From positions 186,001 to 250,000 of the forward strand of contig NZ_OAOQ01000001.1 of NCBI RefSeq assembly GCF_900207575.1: a stretch of DNA of 64,000 nucleotides, read 5' to 3'. This DNA comes from Cereibacter ovatus (GTDB lineage: Bacteria > Pseudomonadota > Alphaproteobacteria > Rhodobacterales > Rhodobacteraceae). The position numbers and the translations under genes were made by a program. The notes below the pieces were generated by a model. That model made no database searches. It saw only the letters and a list, made by a program, of their open reading frames with translations, and had not been told where the DNA came from. The number at the start of each line of letters is the position of its first letter. Positions within the stretch are counted from its first letter, which is position 1. Of the stretch, positions 35,418 to 44,911 are shown in pieces.

Positions 35418-36497
35418 TCAGCCATTCATCCGGAAATGTTTGGCCAGTTTCAGCCCCTGCCCCTGATAGTTCGAGGCGATCCCCGCGCCGTAAAGCCGGT
35501 CGGGACGTTCGTCCATCCGCTCGTAGACCAGCCGGCCGACGATCTGGCCATGTTCCAGCACAAAGGGCGCCTCGTGGCAGCGCACCTCAAGCACCCCGCG
35601 CGAGCCCGCGCCACCGGCCGTGGAATGGCCGAAGCCCGGATCGAAGAAGCCCGCGTAATGCACGCGGAACTCACCCACCATCGCCAGATAGGGCGCCATC
35701 TCGGCGGCATGGTCGGGCGGGATCGTCACCGCTTCGCGGCTGACAAGGATATAGAAAGCGCCGGGGTCAAGGATGATGCGGCCGTCGCTGGCGCGGATCT
35801 CCTCCCAATAGTCGGCGGCGGGATAGTGGCCGATCCGGTCAAGGTCGATCAGTCCGGTATGAGGCTTCGCACGATAGCCCACCAGATCGCCCGATGCAGG
35901 CCGCAGATCGACCGAAAATCCCAGCCCCCCCGAGATCACCGGATCGCCATCCACCAGCGGTTCGCGCGCGTGAAGGGCGGCCAGATCGGCATCCGACAGC
36001 GTGGCCTGACCGGAGCGGAAACGGATCTGGTTCAGCCGCATCCCCGGACGCACCAGAACCGAGAAACTGCGCGGGCAGACCTCTGCATAAAGCGGGCCGT
36101 CATAGCCGTCGCGGATGCGGTCGAACTCGGTCCCGCCGTCGGCAATGGTGCGCGTCAGCAGATCCAGCCGCCCGGTCGAGCTTTTGGCATTGGCCACCGC
36201 CGAAACGCCTGCGGGCAGCGAAACCCGCTCCATCAGCGGGATGACATAGACGCAGCCCTTTTCCAGCACCGCGCCCGCGGTCAGGTCCATGCGGTGCATC
36301 TCGAATTCGGCCAGCCGTTCGGCCACGCTGCGGCCGGCGCCGGCAAGGAACGAGGCGCGGACACGATAGGCAACGGTGCCCAGACGCAGATCCAGACTGG
36401 CGGGCTGAACCTGTTCGGGCAGCACGGCCGGCGTTGCCGCGATTTCGCCGGCGGCGATCATCGACCGTATCCGCTGTGCGGCCAGAACGCCTGTCAT
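35418..36497 (-). CDS. dcd: 2'-deoxycytidine 5'-triphosphate deaminase, two-domain form
   Basis: 359 residues, about twice the length of E. coli Dcd, with N- and C-terminal dCTP deaminase domains as in other alphaproteobacteria. Conserved core ANAKSSTGRLDLLTRTIADGGTEFDRIRDGYDGPLYAEVCPRSFSVLVRPGMRLNQIRFR is seen in the first half, and a second nucleotide-binding-like block in GSRGVLEVRCHEAPFVLEHGQIVGRLVYERM. Converts dCTP to dUTP for thymidylate supply. ATG 36497; the open frame upstream runs into the tRNA and is rejected. Confidence 0.92.
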   Translation of the reverse strand: MTGVLAAQRIRSMIAAGEIAATPAVLPEQVQPASLDLRLGTVAYRVRASFLAGAGRSVAERLAEFEMHRMDLTAGAVLEKGCVYVIPLMERVSLPAGVSAVANAKSSTGRLDLLTRTIADGGTEFDRIRDGYDGPLYAEVCPRSFSVLVRPGMRLNQIRFRSGQATLSDADLAALHAREPLVDGDPVISGGLGFSVDLRPASGDLVGYRAKPHTGLIDLDRIGHYPAADYWEEIRASDGRIILDPGAFYILVSREAVTIPPDHAAEMAPYLAMVGEFRVHYAGFFDPGFGHSTAGGAGSRGVLEVRCHEAPFVLEHGQIVGRLVYERMDERPDRLYGAGIASNYQGQGLKLAKHFRMNG

Positions 36498-36539
36498 CCT
36501 GCCGGTCCCCCGTCGCCTGTTGCGATCCTGAAAACGGAA

Positions 36540-36566
36540 CCGCCCGCCTCTGACAGAGGCGGGCGG
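36540..36566 (-). terminator. Intrinsic terminator of tRNA-Pro
   Basis: Perfect 11-base inverted repeat CCGCCCGCCTC / GAGGCGGGCGG with a 5-base loop; on the minus strand it is followed by TTCCGTTTTC. It sits just downstream of the tRNA and before dcd. Confidence 0.7.
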
Positions 36567-36573
36567 TTTCGGT

Positions 36574-36651
36574 TGGTCGGGCCGGCGAGATTCGAACTCG
36601 CGACCTTCCGCCCCCCAGACGGACGCGCTAACCAGGCTGCGCCACGGCCCG
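36574..36651 (-). tRNA. tRNA-Pro (anticodon GGG)
   Basis: Minus-strand cloverleaf: acceptor CGGGCCG pairs with CGGCCCG, D-arm GCGCAGCCTGGTTAGCGC, anticodon loop CTGGGGG giving GGG between stems TCCGT and GCGGA, T-arm with GTTCGAATC. CCA is encoded (36574-36576). A terminator follows. Confidence 0.95.
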
Positions 36652-36712
36652 ACAGGCGGGATACATAACGAGATTCGCCGCAGGAGCAAGCGGGAAAGCG
36701 CACGAAAATCGC

Positions 36713-37630
36713 CTATCCGCGAAGCTCGGTGCCGGCGGCGGACAGCCGGTCACGCAGATCGCGCAGCAACTCGCGCAGCGCGACAAGGTCTTCCTGCCGG
36801 TGGGCCAGCGAACGGTGCGGCAGCGCCCGCAGCAGGGCCGGGGTCCAGATCACGGGATCAAGATCGAACGATTCGGGCACCGAAGGCGACTCGAGCCCGG
36901 CGGGCCGGGTCTCGTGATCGTCGGTTGTTTGCATATCCGCGGGCGGAAGATCGCCCGACGATTCGGCCGTGGGGTCACGCGCCGCCATCCGCGCCTGTGC
37001 GGCAGCCGGCATCGGGGCCGCCCCCTGTGTCGCAGGCCCGCTTACCTGTGTCGTGGGATCGCTGGCAGCCAATGCCGCGGGCAGATCCGTCGGGGGGGGT
37101 GTTGCCCCGTCTGCCGGTTCGGTGGCTGCCGGTTCGGTGGCTACGGGTGCGCTGGCCGAGGCGTGCGTCGGCCGCAGGGCTGCGGGCGGATCGAACATCA
37201 CGGGGGCGGGCGGGCGCGGGGCCTCGCGGGTGAAGGGCACCACTTCGCCGCGCGGCGGTTCGGGCACCTCTTCATAGGTGAACCCGGCCTGAAAATCCCC
37301 TTCGCCCGGATTGGCGCCCGGATCAGGAAACGAGTCGGGGTCCGGCCCGGGGTCGGTGCCGGACAGGGATGCCACATGCCGCACGCCTTGTTCGCGCAGG
37401 ATCTTCTGCACGCCGCGGATGGTCATGCCTTCGTCATGCAGAAGCCGGCGGATGCCCGCCAAAAGCGCCACATCGGCCGGGCGGTAATAGCGCCGCCCGC
37501 CGGCCCGTTTCACCGGGCGGATCTGCGGGAACCGGCTTTCCCAGAAGCGCAGGACATGCGCGGGCGTGTCCAGAATCTCGGCAACTTCGCTGATGGTGCG
37601 GAAGGCCTCAGCCGATTTTTCCATCCGCAT
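36713..37630 (-). CDS. MerR family transcription regulator with long Pro/Ala-rich tail
   Basis: 305 residues. N-terminal MerR winged helix ([69 protein letters not shown]). A long disordered region (about 105-255) rich in Pro, Ala, Thr with repeats such as [11 protein letters not shown] follows, then a C-terminal helical segment ([31 protein letters not shown]). It sits 7 bases after ihfA, its usual partner in Rhizobiales/Rhodobacterales; function not established. Start taken at 37630 (MRMEKS); 37624 is possible. Confidence 0.88.
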   Translation of the reverse strand: MRMEKSAEAFRTISEVAEILDTPAHVLRFWESRFPQIRPVKRAGGRRYYRPADVALLAGIRRLLHDEGMTIRGVQKILREQGVRHVASLSGTDPGPDPDSFPDPGANPGEGDFQAGFTYEEVPEPPRGEVVPFTREAPRPPAPVMFDPPAALRPTHASASAPVATEPAATEPADGATPPPTDLPAALAASDPTTQVSGPATQGAAPMPAAAQARMAARDPTAESSGDLPPADMQTTDDHETRPAGLESPSVPESFDLDPVIWTPALLRALPHRSLAHRQEDLVALRELLRDLRDRLSAAGTELRG

Positions 37631-37637
37631 ATCCCGA

Positions 37638-37940
37638 TCAGCCCTTGCCGCCGGCGGCGACACGCTCCTTCATCAGATGCGAGGGGCGGAAGGTCAGCAC
37701 GCGACGCGGCGAAATCGGAACTTCGTCCCCGGTCTTGGGATTGCGCCCGATCCGGGCCGATTTGTCGCGCACGGTAAAGGTGCCGAAGGACGAGATCTTC
37801 ACCGTCTCGCCCGAGGCAAGCGCATCCGAGACGTGCTGAAGCACTGACTCGACCAGTTGCGCGGATTCATTGCGCGACAGACCCACCTCGCGGAACACCG
37901 CTTCGCTCAAGTCCATGCGCGTCAAGGTCTTGTCGCCCAT
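37638..37940 (-). CDS. ihfA: Integration host factor subunit alpha
   Basis: 100 residues from ATG 37940 ([21 protein letters not shown]), the usual N-terminus in Rhodobacterales; an in-frame ATG at 37955 is ignored. DNA-bending beta-arm motif [23 protein letters not shown] is intact. Heterodimer partner IhfB is not in the window. Lies between fabH and merR, as in many alphaproteobacteria. Confidence 0.96.
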   Translation of the reverse strand: MGDKTLTRMDLSEAVFREVGLSRNESAQLVESVLQHVSDALASGETVKISSFGTFTVRDKSARIGRNPKTGDEVPISPRRVLTFRPSHLMKERVAAGGKG

Positions 37941-38029
37941 CCCGTCCCCCATCATGCTTCGGCCACAGGATGGGGTAACAAGGATTCCGAGTCAATATCA
38001 ACGGCTTGCGGCAGCCCTTTGATACGCGA

Positions 38030-39001
38030 CTACCAGCGCAGCACCACCGAGCCCCAGGCAAGCCCGCCGCCGATCGCTTCGGTCACCACAAGATCGCCCG
38101 GTTTGATCTGTCCGCGCGCCTTTCCGACCGACAAAGCCAGCGGAATCGAGGCCGCCGAGGTGTTGCCGTGATCCTGAACCGTCAGCACGACGCGATCCAT
38201 CGGCACCTGCATCCGCTGCGCCGTGGCCGTGATGATGCGCAGATTGGCCTGATGCGGCACGATCCAGTCAACATCGGCAGAGGTCAGCCCAGCCTTGTCC
38301 AACGCGGCATGGGCGGTCTGGGCCAGCTTTTCCACGGCATGGCGGAACACTTCCTTGCCCTGCATCCGCAGGTGGCCGGTGGTTCCGGTCGAGGCCCCGC
38401 CATCGACATACAGCAGGTCGCGGTAGCGCCCGTCCGAGTTCAGATCGGTCGCAAGGATGCCGCGGTCGGCACTGGTGCCCGCGCCTTCGGCGGCCTCCAG
38501 CACCACGGCGCCGGCGCCGTCGCCAAACAGCACGCAGGTCGTCCGGTCGGACCAGTCCATCAGGCGGCTGAAGGTCTCGGCGCCGATCACCAGCACCCGA
38601 CGCGCCTGACCCGAGCGGATCAGCGCATCCGCATTGGCCAGCGCGAAGACGAAGCCGGCGCAGACCGCCTGCACGTCGAAGGCAAAGCCCCGCGTCATGC
38701 CCAGCGCGGCCTGCACCATGGTGGCTGCGGAAGGAAAGGTCAGATCGGCGGTCGAGGTCGCCAGAATGATCGCGTCGATGTCGTCGGGTGCCAGCCCCGC
38801 ATCCGCCAGCGCCGCCCGCGCCGCGCGGGTTGCCAGATCCGAAGTGGTCTGACCTTCGGCCGCGAAATGCCGCCGTTCGATCCCGGAACGGGTGCGGATC
38901 CACTCGTCTGTGGTCTCGACCGTCGCCTCAAGTTCCGAGTTCGGCACCACACGGTCAGGCAGATAGTGCCCGACGCCCCTAACCACGGCGCGTATTGTCA
39001 T
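38030..39001 (-). CDS. fabH: Beta-ketoacyl-ACP synthase III
   Basis: 323 residues. Catalytic Cys in [17 protein letters not shown], His in [13 protein letters not shown] and Asn in [16 protein letters not shown]. Starts fatty acid elongation by condensing acetyl-CoA with malonyl-ACP. It lies 6 bases after plsX, so the two are co-transcribed; 89 bases to ihfA. Confidence 0.97.
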   Translation of the reverse strand: MTIRAVVRGVGHYLPDRVVPNSELEATVETTDEWIRTRSGIERRHFAAEGQTTSDLATRAARAALADAGLAPDDIDAIILATSTADLTFPSAATMVQAALGMTRGFAFDVQAVCAGFVFALANADALIRSGQARRVLVIGAETFSRLMDWSDRTTCVLFGDGAGAVVLEAAEGAGTSADRGILATDLNSDGRYRDLLYVDGGASTGTTGHLRMQGKEVFRHAVEKLAQTAHAALDKAGLTSADVDWIVPHQANLRIITATAQRMQVPMDRVVLTVQDHGNTSAASIPLALSVGKARGQIKPGDLVVTEAIGGGLAWGSVVLRW

Positions 39002-39007
39002 TCAGGT

Positions 39008-40123
39008 CTACCGTTTCTCAGCTGCGCCGGGCGTGGCGTCCTCGTCCTGCGGGGCATCCTGCCCCGCCCGTCCGGCGGATGCAAGCCGCGCGGCCAGACG
39101 CTCGTGGAAGCCCGACTGGGCAAGGCGCGCCGCCAGCCCGATCGCCGCGGCGACCCCGGTTGCGTCGGCCGAGCCGTGCGATTTCACCACCGTGCCGTTC
39201 AGCCCGAGGAAGACCCCGCCATTCACCCGCCGCGGATCGATACGCTTCTGCAACCGCTTCAGCGACCCCAGCGCCAGCACGGCGGCCATCTTGGACAGCA
39301 GGTTGGCCCCGAACGCTTCCTTCAGGAAATCCGCGATCAGCTTGGCGGTTCCCTCGCCGGTTTTCAGCGCGATATTGCCGGTGAAGCCATCGGTCACGAT
39401 CACGTCGCACCGCCGGCCGGGAATGTCGCTGCCTTCGATGAAGCCGACATATTCGTAGCCGCCGGCTTCGGCACGGGCTGCGATCAGATCCTGCGCGGCC
39501 TTCAGTTCGGCCCGGCCCTTGTGTTCTTCGGTGCCGACATTGAGCAGGCCGACCCGCGGCCGTTCAAGGCTCAGGCCATTGCGGGCGTAGGATGCCCCCA
39601 TCATCGCATATTGCAGCAGATCCTCGGCGTCGGCCTTCACATCGGCGCCCACGTCAAGCATGACGCTGAATCCACCGGAATTGCGCGACGGCCACAGGCA
39701 GGCGATCGCCGGGCGGTTCACCCCCGGCAGCTTGCGCAGGCGGATCATCGACACCGCCATCAGCGCGCCGGTATTGCCGCAGGACACCGCGACCGTCGCC
39801 TCGCCGGCGCGGACGCTTTCGATGCAGGACCACATCGACGTGCCTTCGCCATGGCGCATCACCTGGCTGGGCTTGTCGTTCATGGTCACCACGCGCGGCG
39901 CGTGGCGGATCTGGCAGCGGCCAGCGAGTGCTTTCTTGCGGGCGATCATCGGCCCGATCTGCGATTCATCGCCGTGGACGATGAACGACGCGTCGGGATT
40001 CGCGGTGGCGGACTCGGCGATACCGGCCACGACGGCGGCCGGACCTCGGTCACCGCCCATCGCATCGACAGATATGACGATTCGCCCTGCGCCCGATATC
40101 CGGGCTGGGGTTGGCCTTGCCAT
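39008..40123 (-). CDS. plsX: Phosphate acyltransferase PlsX
   Basis: 371 residues. Family markers: ISVDAMGGDRGPAAVVAG at the N-terminus, SCGNTGALMAVSMIRLRKLPGVNRPAI and VIVTDGFTGNIALKTGEGTAKLI. Makes acyl-phosphate from acyl-ACP for the PlsY step of phospholipid synthesis. ATG 40123; about 13 residues precede the conserved core, so a shorter start cannot be excluded. Operon DUF177-rpmF-plsX-fabH. Confidence 0.96.
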   Translation of the reverse strand: MARPTPARISGAGRIVISVDAMGGDRGPAAVVAGIAESATANPDASFIVHGDESQIGPMIARKKALAGRCQIRHAPRVVTMNDKPSQVMRHGEGTSMWSCIESVRAGEATVAVSCGNTGALMAVSMIRLRKLPGVNRPAIACLWPSRNSGGFSVMLDVGADVKADAEDLLQYAMMGASYARNGLSLERPRVGLLNVGTEEHKGRAELKAAQDLIAARAEAGGYEYVGFIEGSDIPGRRCDVIVTDGFTGNIALKTGEGTAKLIADFLKEAFGANLLSKMAAVLALGSLKRLQKRIDPRRVNGGVFLGLNGTVVKSHGSADATGVAAAIGLAARLAQSGFHERLAARLASAGRAGQDAPQDEDATPGAAEKR

Positions 40124-40147
40124 CAGGGTCGGTGCGATGGCCGCGGC

Positions 40148-40354
40148 TTACGCCGCGTCCTCGTCCAGATCGGTTTCCGCCGTCGTCGCGACGACTTCGC
40201 GCGAGTCGTAGTGACCGCAGGCGCCGCAGACGTGGTGCGGGCGCTTCAGCTCGCCGCAGTTCGGGCATTCGGCCGGGTTACCGGCGACAAGGGCGTCATG
40301 CGAACGGCGCATGTTGCGGCGCGAACGGGTGACTCGGTTCTGAGGGACAGCCAT
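40148..40354 (-). CDS. rpmF: 50S ribosomal protein L32
   Basis: 68 residues. N-terminus [20 protein letters not shown] and zinc-ribbon cysteines [20 protein letters not shown] are typical L32 features. Between DUF177 and plsX as in most proteobacteria. Its leader (40355-40521) contains GC hairpins (CCTTCGGG/CCCGAAGG; GGGGCC/GGCCCC). Confidence 0.97.
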   Translation of the reverse strand: MAVPQNRVTRSRRNMRRSHDALVAGNPAECPNCGELKRPHHVCGACGHYDSREVVATTAETDLDEDAA

Positions 40355-40521
40355 GTCTCAACCTCGTGTTACGGAGGGGCCAGGCCCCTGTTTTTCCTTC
40401 GGGATCCGGCCTTTGCCCGAAGGGGCGGGAGCGTGCGATCCACATCTTGAACGAGGCGCGGAACATAGTGGGATTCCGGCCCGGCGCAAGCCCCATTTTT
40501 CGGGCCGGGCGGGGCGCCGCC

Positions 40522-41106
40522 TCAGTCCCTGTCGTCGGGGTCGGTGCCGCCCGTCATCTTCCGCTGAAGGGCGGCCAATGTGGCGAAGGGGCGGGCGGCC
40601 TCGTCGGTCAGGGGCGCACTTCCGGGCGGGCCAAAGGTCGCCCCGGACAGTTCGGCACCTTCGGCGCGGGGATAAAGCGGCAGTGCCAGCGCCAGCGCCT
40701 CGACCGCGACGGCGCCGGCGTCGATCACCTCGGGCAGCGGTTCACTGTCATCCTCGGGCACCTCGATCTCTTCGGCGTCGGGCATGGCGTAGTCGGCAAG
40801 GTAGCGCCGGGTCACCTTTTCGTCGATGCGGGTGGTGACAGGGGCCAGCGTGATCGCGCAGGGCTGCACCACGGTGGCGGACAGCGCGCCTTCCAGTTCG
40901 AAGTCGCGCTTGCCGGTGGGGCGGATCTCGCCCTTGAAGCGCAGACCCTTGACTGTGGTGATGCCCAGCAGCGCCGCCACCAGCGCCTGTGTCGCGGCGT
41001 CGGGCGCCACGTCGAAGCGGGTGGGGCGGCGTGCGGCAAGGGTCGCCACGCGGAAGGGGCAGCTGACCGGCAGGTCGGCGTTCGAGACGTGCACGGGATC
41101 GGGCAT
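40522..41106 (-). CDS. DUF177 (YceD-like) protein
   Basis: 194 residues of the DUF177/YceD family, with FELEGALSATVVQPCAITLAPVTTRIDEKVTRRYLADY and the ending GSAPLTDEAARPFATLAALQRKM, usually DPRLAxL.. in relatives. Upstream of rpmF as expected; linked in other bacteria and plants to 23S rRNA accumulation. ATG 41106 chosen where similarity begins; an open frame extends far upstream over the opposite-strand bamE gene and is rejected. Confidence 0.9.
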   Translation of the reverse strand: MPDPVHVSNADLPVSCPFRVATLAARRPTRFDVAPDAATQALVAALLGITTVKGLRFKGEIRPTGKRDFELEGALSATVVQPCAITLAPVTTRIDEKVTRRYLADYAMPDAEEIEVPEDDSEPLPEVIDAGAVAVEALALALPLYPRAEGAELSGATFGPPGSAPLTDEAARPFATLAALQRKMTGGTDPDDRD

Positions 41107-41325
41107 GACGCGGTTTCTTTCCGGATTCGGGCGGTTGCGGCCAGCGCGGGCCGGGGCGCAGCCGCCGGTTGGGTCGCTCGGCCGTCGCGCCACTGCGGCG
41201 GATCCCGGCCCCTCGTTCCTTCCTTGAACAGAGGCCGGACCTTCTGTAAGCCCTAGGCGAGCCGCGGACGGTCCATCGTCGGGTTTCGGGATACGGGGCT
41301 TCGTCCCCCAAGGCAAGGGGTTGTC

Positions 41326-41808
41326 ATGGTGCGGGAAGGCGGGATGGGAGCGGCGGACCGGGGGCGGTGGCTGCGCAGGGCGGCGCTGGTTGTCGCGCTG
41401 TCCGCAGGCGTTGCCGCCTGTCAGCCGATTTACCGCAACCACGGCTATGTGCCGACCGATCAGGATCTGGCGCAGGTGCAGGTGGGCCGCGACACGCGCG
41501 AAACCGTGGCCACGGCGGTGGGTCGTCCCACGGCGGCCGGGCTTCTGAACGACGAGGGCTGGTATTACGTTCAGAGTCGCGTCCGCCACTATGGCGCCAA
41601 GGAGCCGCAAGAGGTCGAGCGTCAGGTGGTGGCGATCAGCTTTGACCAGAACGGTGTGGTGCGCAATGTCGAGCGGTTCGGTCTGGAACAGGGCCGCATC
41701 GTGCCGCTGTCGCGCCGCGTGACCGAATCGAACATCCGCGGCACCAGTTTCCTGCGGCAACTGTTCGGCAATATCGGCTTGTTCCGCGCCGAGGATGTGA
41801 TCGAATAG
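41326..41808 (+). CDS. bamE: Outer membrane assembly lipoprotein BamE (SmpA/OmlA)
   Basis: 160 residues with a lipoprotein signal: Arg-rich start then ALVVALSAGVAAC, lipidated Cys at 32. SmpA/OmlA domain follows: YRNHGYVPTDQDLAQVQVGRDTRETVATAVGRPTAAGLLNDEGWYYVQS. Part of the Bam complex that inserts beta-barrel proteins in the outer membrane. AAGGGG precedes ATG 41326. Divergent from DUF177-rpmF, the common alphaproteobacterial arrangement. Confidence 0.92.
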   Translation: MVREGGMGAADRGRWLRRAALVVALSAGVAACQPIYRNHGYVPTDQDLAQVQVGRDTRETVATAVGRPTAAGLLNDEGWYYVQSRVRHYGAKEPQEVERQVVAISFDQNGVVRNVERFGLEQGRIVPLSRRVTESNIRGTSFLRQLFGNIGLFRAEDVIE

Positions 41809-41925
41809 CACGCTTGCGCCCCGCAAGGGGGCGGTGACGCGGGCTTGGTCGTTTGCGCGGCGCTTGGGGCGGATCGGGCGGGACGGGCAGGGCGCTTTGC
41901 CCGCCGGCGCGATGGCCCGACGAGA

Positions 41926-42330
41926 TCAGCCCTTTGGCGTGAAGGTCATCGCCACACCGTTCATGCAGTAGCGCAGGCCGGTCGGCCGGGGGCCATCGGG
42001 AAAGACATGGCCCAGATGCGCCTCGCAGCGGGCGCAATGCACCTCGGTCCGGCGGGTAAAGAAGCTGCGGTCTTCCGAGGTTTCGACCGCTTCGGGGGCG
42101 ATCGGGGCCCAGAAGCTGGGCCAGCCGGTGCCGCTTTCGTATTTCTGCGCCTGATCGAACAGCGGCGCGCCGCAGCAGATGCAATGGAAGGTGCCCGGCA
42201 CCGCCGGAAAATGGTCATGGGTGCCGGCCCGTTCCGTCCCGTGCCTGCGGGTGACCTTGTAGGCCAGGTCGGACAGCTCTGTCCGCCATTCCGCATCCGT
42301 TTTCATCACCTTCTCGCGGCTTTCCGTCAT
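41926..42330 (-). CDS. msrB: Peptide-methionine (R)-S-oxide reductase
   Basis: 134 residues. Zinc CxxC pairs FHCICCGAPLF and HCARCEAHLG, the substrate motif YESGTGWPSFW, and catalytic Cys in LRYCMNGVAMTF. Repairs R-methionine sulfoxide with thioredoxin. GGAGAAG precedes ATG 42330. No signal peptide, so cytoplasmic. Divergent from olsB. Confidence 0.96.
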   Translation of the reverse strand: MTESREKVMKTDAEWRTELSDLAYKVTRRHGTERAGTHDHFPAVPGTFHCICCGAPLFDQAQKYESGTGWPSFWAPIAPEAVETSEDRSFFTRRTEVHCARCEAHLGHVFPDGPRPTGLRYCMNGVAMTFTPKG

Positions 42331-42436
42331 CGTCTTCTCCCTCTCTCCGCGGCTGCTTGACCGCTTGCGCCGCGTTGCGGCGCGACCCATATCTAGTCCG
42401 CCTTTCCGCTTCGCCAAGACACACAAGGAGGTGTCC

Positions 42437-43183
42437 ATGCTCGGGCTTACCAGGGGCCGCTATGCCGCCCGCATAGGCGCCGGAGCCGAGGATGTGCTGC
42501 GGGCACAGCGGCTGCGCGGGCTGGCCTTCCGCGCCGGGCAGGGCGACGGCGAGGGGCTGGACGCCGATGACTTCGATGCGATCTGCACCCATGTTCTGGT
42601 CGAGGAGGTGGCGACCGGCGATCTGGTCTGCTGTTTCCGCTTCCTTCCGCTGAATGGCGGCGGCGAGATCGGCCGCAGCTATTCGGCGCAGTTCTATGAA
42701 CTGTCTGCACTGGAAAGCTTCGAAGGCCGCATGGTCGAGATGGGGCGATTCTGCATCCATCCCGACCGCCGCGATCCCGACATCCTGCGCGTGGCCTGGG
42801 GGGCGATGACGCGCTATGTCGATGACGAGGGGGTGGAACTCTTGTTCGGCTGTTCCTCGTTTCACGGCACCGAGGCCGAGACCTATGCCGATGCCTTCGC
42901 CATGCTGAAAGACCGCCATCTTGCGCCCTCGCGGTGGTTGCCGCGGGTGAAGGCGCCGACCGTGTTCCGCTTTGCTCAGGCGCTGGCGCGGTTCAAGCCG
43001 GATGCGAAACGGGCGCAGAGCCTGATGCCGCCGCTGTTGCGGACCTATTTGCTGATGGGGGGCTGGGTGTCGGATCATGCGGTGGTCGACCGCGATCTGA
43101 ACACGCTTCACGTCTTTACCGGGCTGGAAATCCGCGCGATCCCGCCCGGCCGCGCCCGCGCGTTGCGCGCGGTGGCCGGCTGA
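42437..43183 (+). CDS. olsB: Ornithine-acyl-ACP N-acyltransferase OlsB
   Basis: 248-residue GNAT-like acyltransferase of the hemolysin/OlsB type. Diagnostic segments: RLRGLAFR, DDFDAICTHVLVEE, SYSAQFYELSALESFEGRMVEMGRFCIHPDRRDPDILRVAWGAMTRYV and LLFGCSSFHGT. Makes lyso-ornithine lipid by adding a 3-hydroxyacyl chain to ornithine; OlsA would complete the lipid and is not in the window. AAGGAGG at 42425-42431 fixes ATG 42437. Ornithine lipids are phosphorus-free membrane lipids. Confidence 0.92.
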   Translation: MLGLTRGRYAARIGAGAEDVLRAQRLRGLAFRAGQGDGEGLDADDFDAICTHVLVEEVATGDLVCCFRFLPLNGGGEIGRSYSAQFYELSALESFEGRMVEMGRFCIHPDRRDPDILRVAWGAMTRYVDDEGVELLFGCSSFHGTEAETYADAFAMLKDRHLAPSRWLPRVKAPTVFRFAQALARFKPDAKRAQSLMPPLLRTYLLMGGWVSDHAVVDRDLNTLHVFTGLEIRAIPPGRARALRAVAG

Positions 43184-43240
43184 CAGGTGTCGCACCGGAT
43201 GCGGTCCGTCTGGCGGTGGCTGGGCCGCGGCCGGTCTGAT

Positions 43241-43267
43241 GCGGGATGGCGGTCGCGCCCATCCCGC
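43241..43267. terminator. Bidirectional hairpin between olsB and mnmA
   Basis: GCGGGATGG (43241-43249) pairs with CCATCCCGC (43259-43267), loop of 9. It lies between convergent 3' ends; no T-run. Confidence 0.45.
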
Positions 43268-43281
43268 GCGCCGGCCGGGTC

Positions 43282-44418
43282 TCAGCGCCCGCGCCAGATC
43301 CAGCCGCCGCCAAGGATGCGGCTGCCTTCGGGGGCGTGGAACACGCAGGCCTGCCCCGGCGAGACACCATCTTCGGGCGCGATCAGTTCCACCTCGGCTT
43401 CGGTGTCCGAGATCGGCCGGATCACCGCCTCGCGCGGGGCGCGGGTGGATCGCACCTTGGCCAGCACCTGCCATTCCGCACGGCTGGTCAGCGGCTGATC
43501 CCCCAGCCAGTTGATTTCCCGCACCGGGACGATCCGGGTCGAAAGCGCCTCTTTCGGCCCCACCACCACCTGCCGCGCGTCAGGGTCAAGCCGCACGACA
43601 TAGAGCGGATCGCCCAGACCGCCGATCCCCAGCCCGCGGCGCTGACCGATGGTGTAGTGGATCACGCCGCGATGCCGGCCCAGAACCCGTCCCGTCAGGT
43701 CCACGATCTCGCCCGGGTCGGCGGCGCCGGGGCGCAGCTTCTCGATCACGGCGGCATAGTTGCCGTCGGGGACAAAGCAGATGTCCTGACTGTCGGGCTT
43801 GTCGGCCACCGGCAGCCCATGCTTGACCGCCAACGCCCGCGTCTCGGCCTTGGATGCCAGATGGCCCAGCGGAAAGCGCAGATAGTCAAGCTGCTCACGC
43901 GTGGTCGAGAACAGGAAATAGCTCTGGTCGCGGGCCGGATCGGCGGCCGAGTGCAGTTCCGGCCCGGCCGCGCCCATCTTGCGCTGGATGTAGTGGCCGG
44001 TCGCCATGCAGTCGGCATCCAGATCCTTCGCGGTCTGAAGCAGATCCTTGAACTTCACCCGTTCGTTGCAGCGGATGCAGGGCACCGGCGTCGCGCCCGC
44101 CAGATAGGCGTCGGCGAATTCCTCGATCACCGCCTCGCGGAAGGTGTTCTCATAGTCCAGAACGTAGTGGGGAAAGCCCATCGCCTCGGCCACGCGGCGC
44201 GCGTCGTGGATGTCGCGGCCCGCACAGCAGGCGCCCTTTTTCGCCAGCGCCGCGCCATGGTCGTAAAGCTGAAGCGTGACGCCGACCACGTCATAGCCCT
44301 CGGCTGCCAGTTCCGCGGCGACCACCGAACTGTCGACGCCCCCCGACATCGCCACCACGACCCGCGTGGCCGACGGCGGCTTGGCAAAACCGAGCGAGTT
44401 GAGCGGATGGTCAAGCAT
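43282..44418 (-). CDS. mnmA: tRNA-specific 2-thiouridylase MnmA
   Basis: 378 residues. PP-loop [31 protein letters not shown], catalytic cysteines in [13 protein letters not shown] and [12 protein letters not shown], and the C-terminal barrel [15 protein letters not shown]. Adds sulfur to U34 of Lys, Glu and Gln tRNAs. Divergent from sciP; cytoplasmic. Length normal for the family. Confidence 0.96.
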   Translation of the reverse strand: MLDHPLNSLGFAKPPSATRVVVAMSGGVDSSVVAAELAAEGYDVVGVTLQLYDHGAALAKKGACCAGRDIHDARRVAEAMGFPHYVLDYENTFREAVIEEFADAYLAGATPVPCIRCNERVKFKDLLQTAKDLDADCMATGHYIQRKMGAAGPELHSAADPARDQSYFLFSTTREQLDYLRFPLGHLASKAETRALAVKHGLPVADKPDSQDICFVPDGNYAAVIEKLRPGAADPGEIVDLTGRVLGRHRGVIHYTIGQRRGLGIGGLGDPLYVVRLDPDARQVVVGPKEALSTRIVPVREINWLGDQPLTSRAEWQVLAKVRSTRAPREAVIRPISDTEAEVELIAPEDGVSPGQACVFHAPEGSRILGGGWIWRGR

Positions 44419-44537
44419 GGCGGCGCCTTTCGGGGTGAAGCGCGCAATATAGGAAAATGCTCTGCACTCTCAACCCCGCGTTTCACCGATGCTTAAGCGT
44501 GCTGGGGCAGCCTGTCGCCGTTGGAGAGGGAAGAGTG

Positions 44538-44816
44538 ATGTATCTCAAGCGAGTCGATGGTCCGCGTCAGGTGATGCTGCCTGATGGCACGGTTCTTAGC
44601 CGTGCTGATCTGCCCCCGCCCGATACGCGGCGCTGGGTGGCCAGCCGCAAGGCGGCCGTGGTCAAGGCCGTGCTGCACGGCCTGATGTCCGAGCGCGAGG
44701 CGCTGGAACGGTACGCGCTGTCGGAAGAAGAGTTCGCCCTATGGCGCGCTGCTGTGGCCCAGCATGGCGAGAAGGCCCTGAAGGTCACGATGATTCAGAA
44801 ATATCGACAACTTTAG
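44538..44816 (+). CDS. sciP: CtrA inhibitor SciP (DUF1153)
   Basis: 92 residues. SciP-type helix-turn-helix: TRRWVASRKAAVVKAVLHGLMSEREALERYALSEEEFALWRAAVAQHGEKALKVTMIQKYRQ. In Caulobacter SciP binds CtrA and blocks its activation of target promoters. ATG 44538 with GAGAGGGAAG upstream. Immediately upstream of ctrA, an arrangement common in Rhodobacterales, where the pair controls motility and gene-transfer-agent functions. Confidence 0.93.
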   Translation: MYLKRVDGPRQVMLPDGTVLSRADLPPPDTRRWVASRKAAVVKAVLHGLMSEREALERYALSEEEFALWRAAVAQHGEKALKVTMIQKYRQL

Positions 44817-44843
44817 ATTGTTTTCCGTTCCGCTTATGCGAGA

Positions 44844-44862
44844 GTAACCCCTGATTAACCAT
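44844..44862 (+). promoter_or_regulatory. CtrA-type box in the ctrA promoter
   Basis: GTAA-N7-TTAACCAT: one base off the CtrA full site TTAA-N7-TTAA, with the extended half-site TTAACCAT intact. A further TTAA lies at 44878-44881. Located 50-70 bases before ctrA, so autoregulation is likely. Confidence 0.6.
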
Positions 44863-44911
44863 TGGGCTGCATTGTAGTTAATACCCATGGTGGCGATGCG
44901 GAGCGTTGACG

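Noticed and set aside
42331-42436. Pho box before olsB
   Set aside because: No pair of CTGTCAT-like repeats with 4-base spacing found in the msrB-olsB gap.
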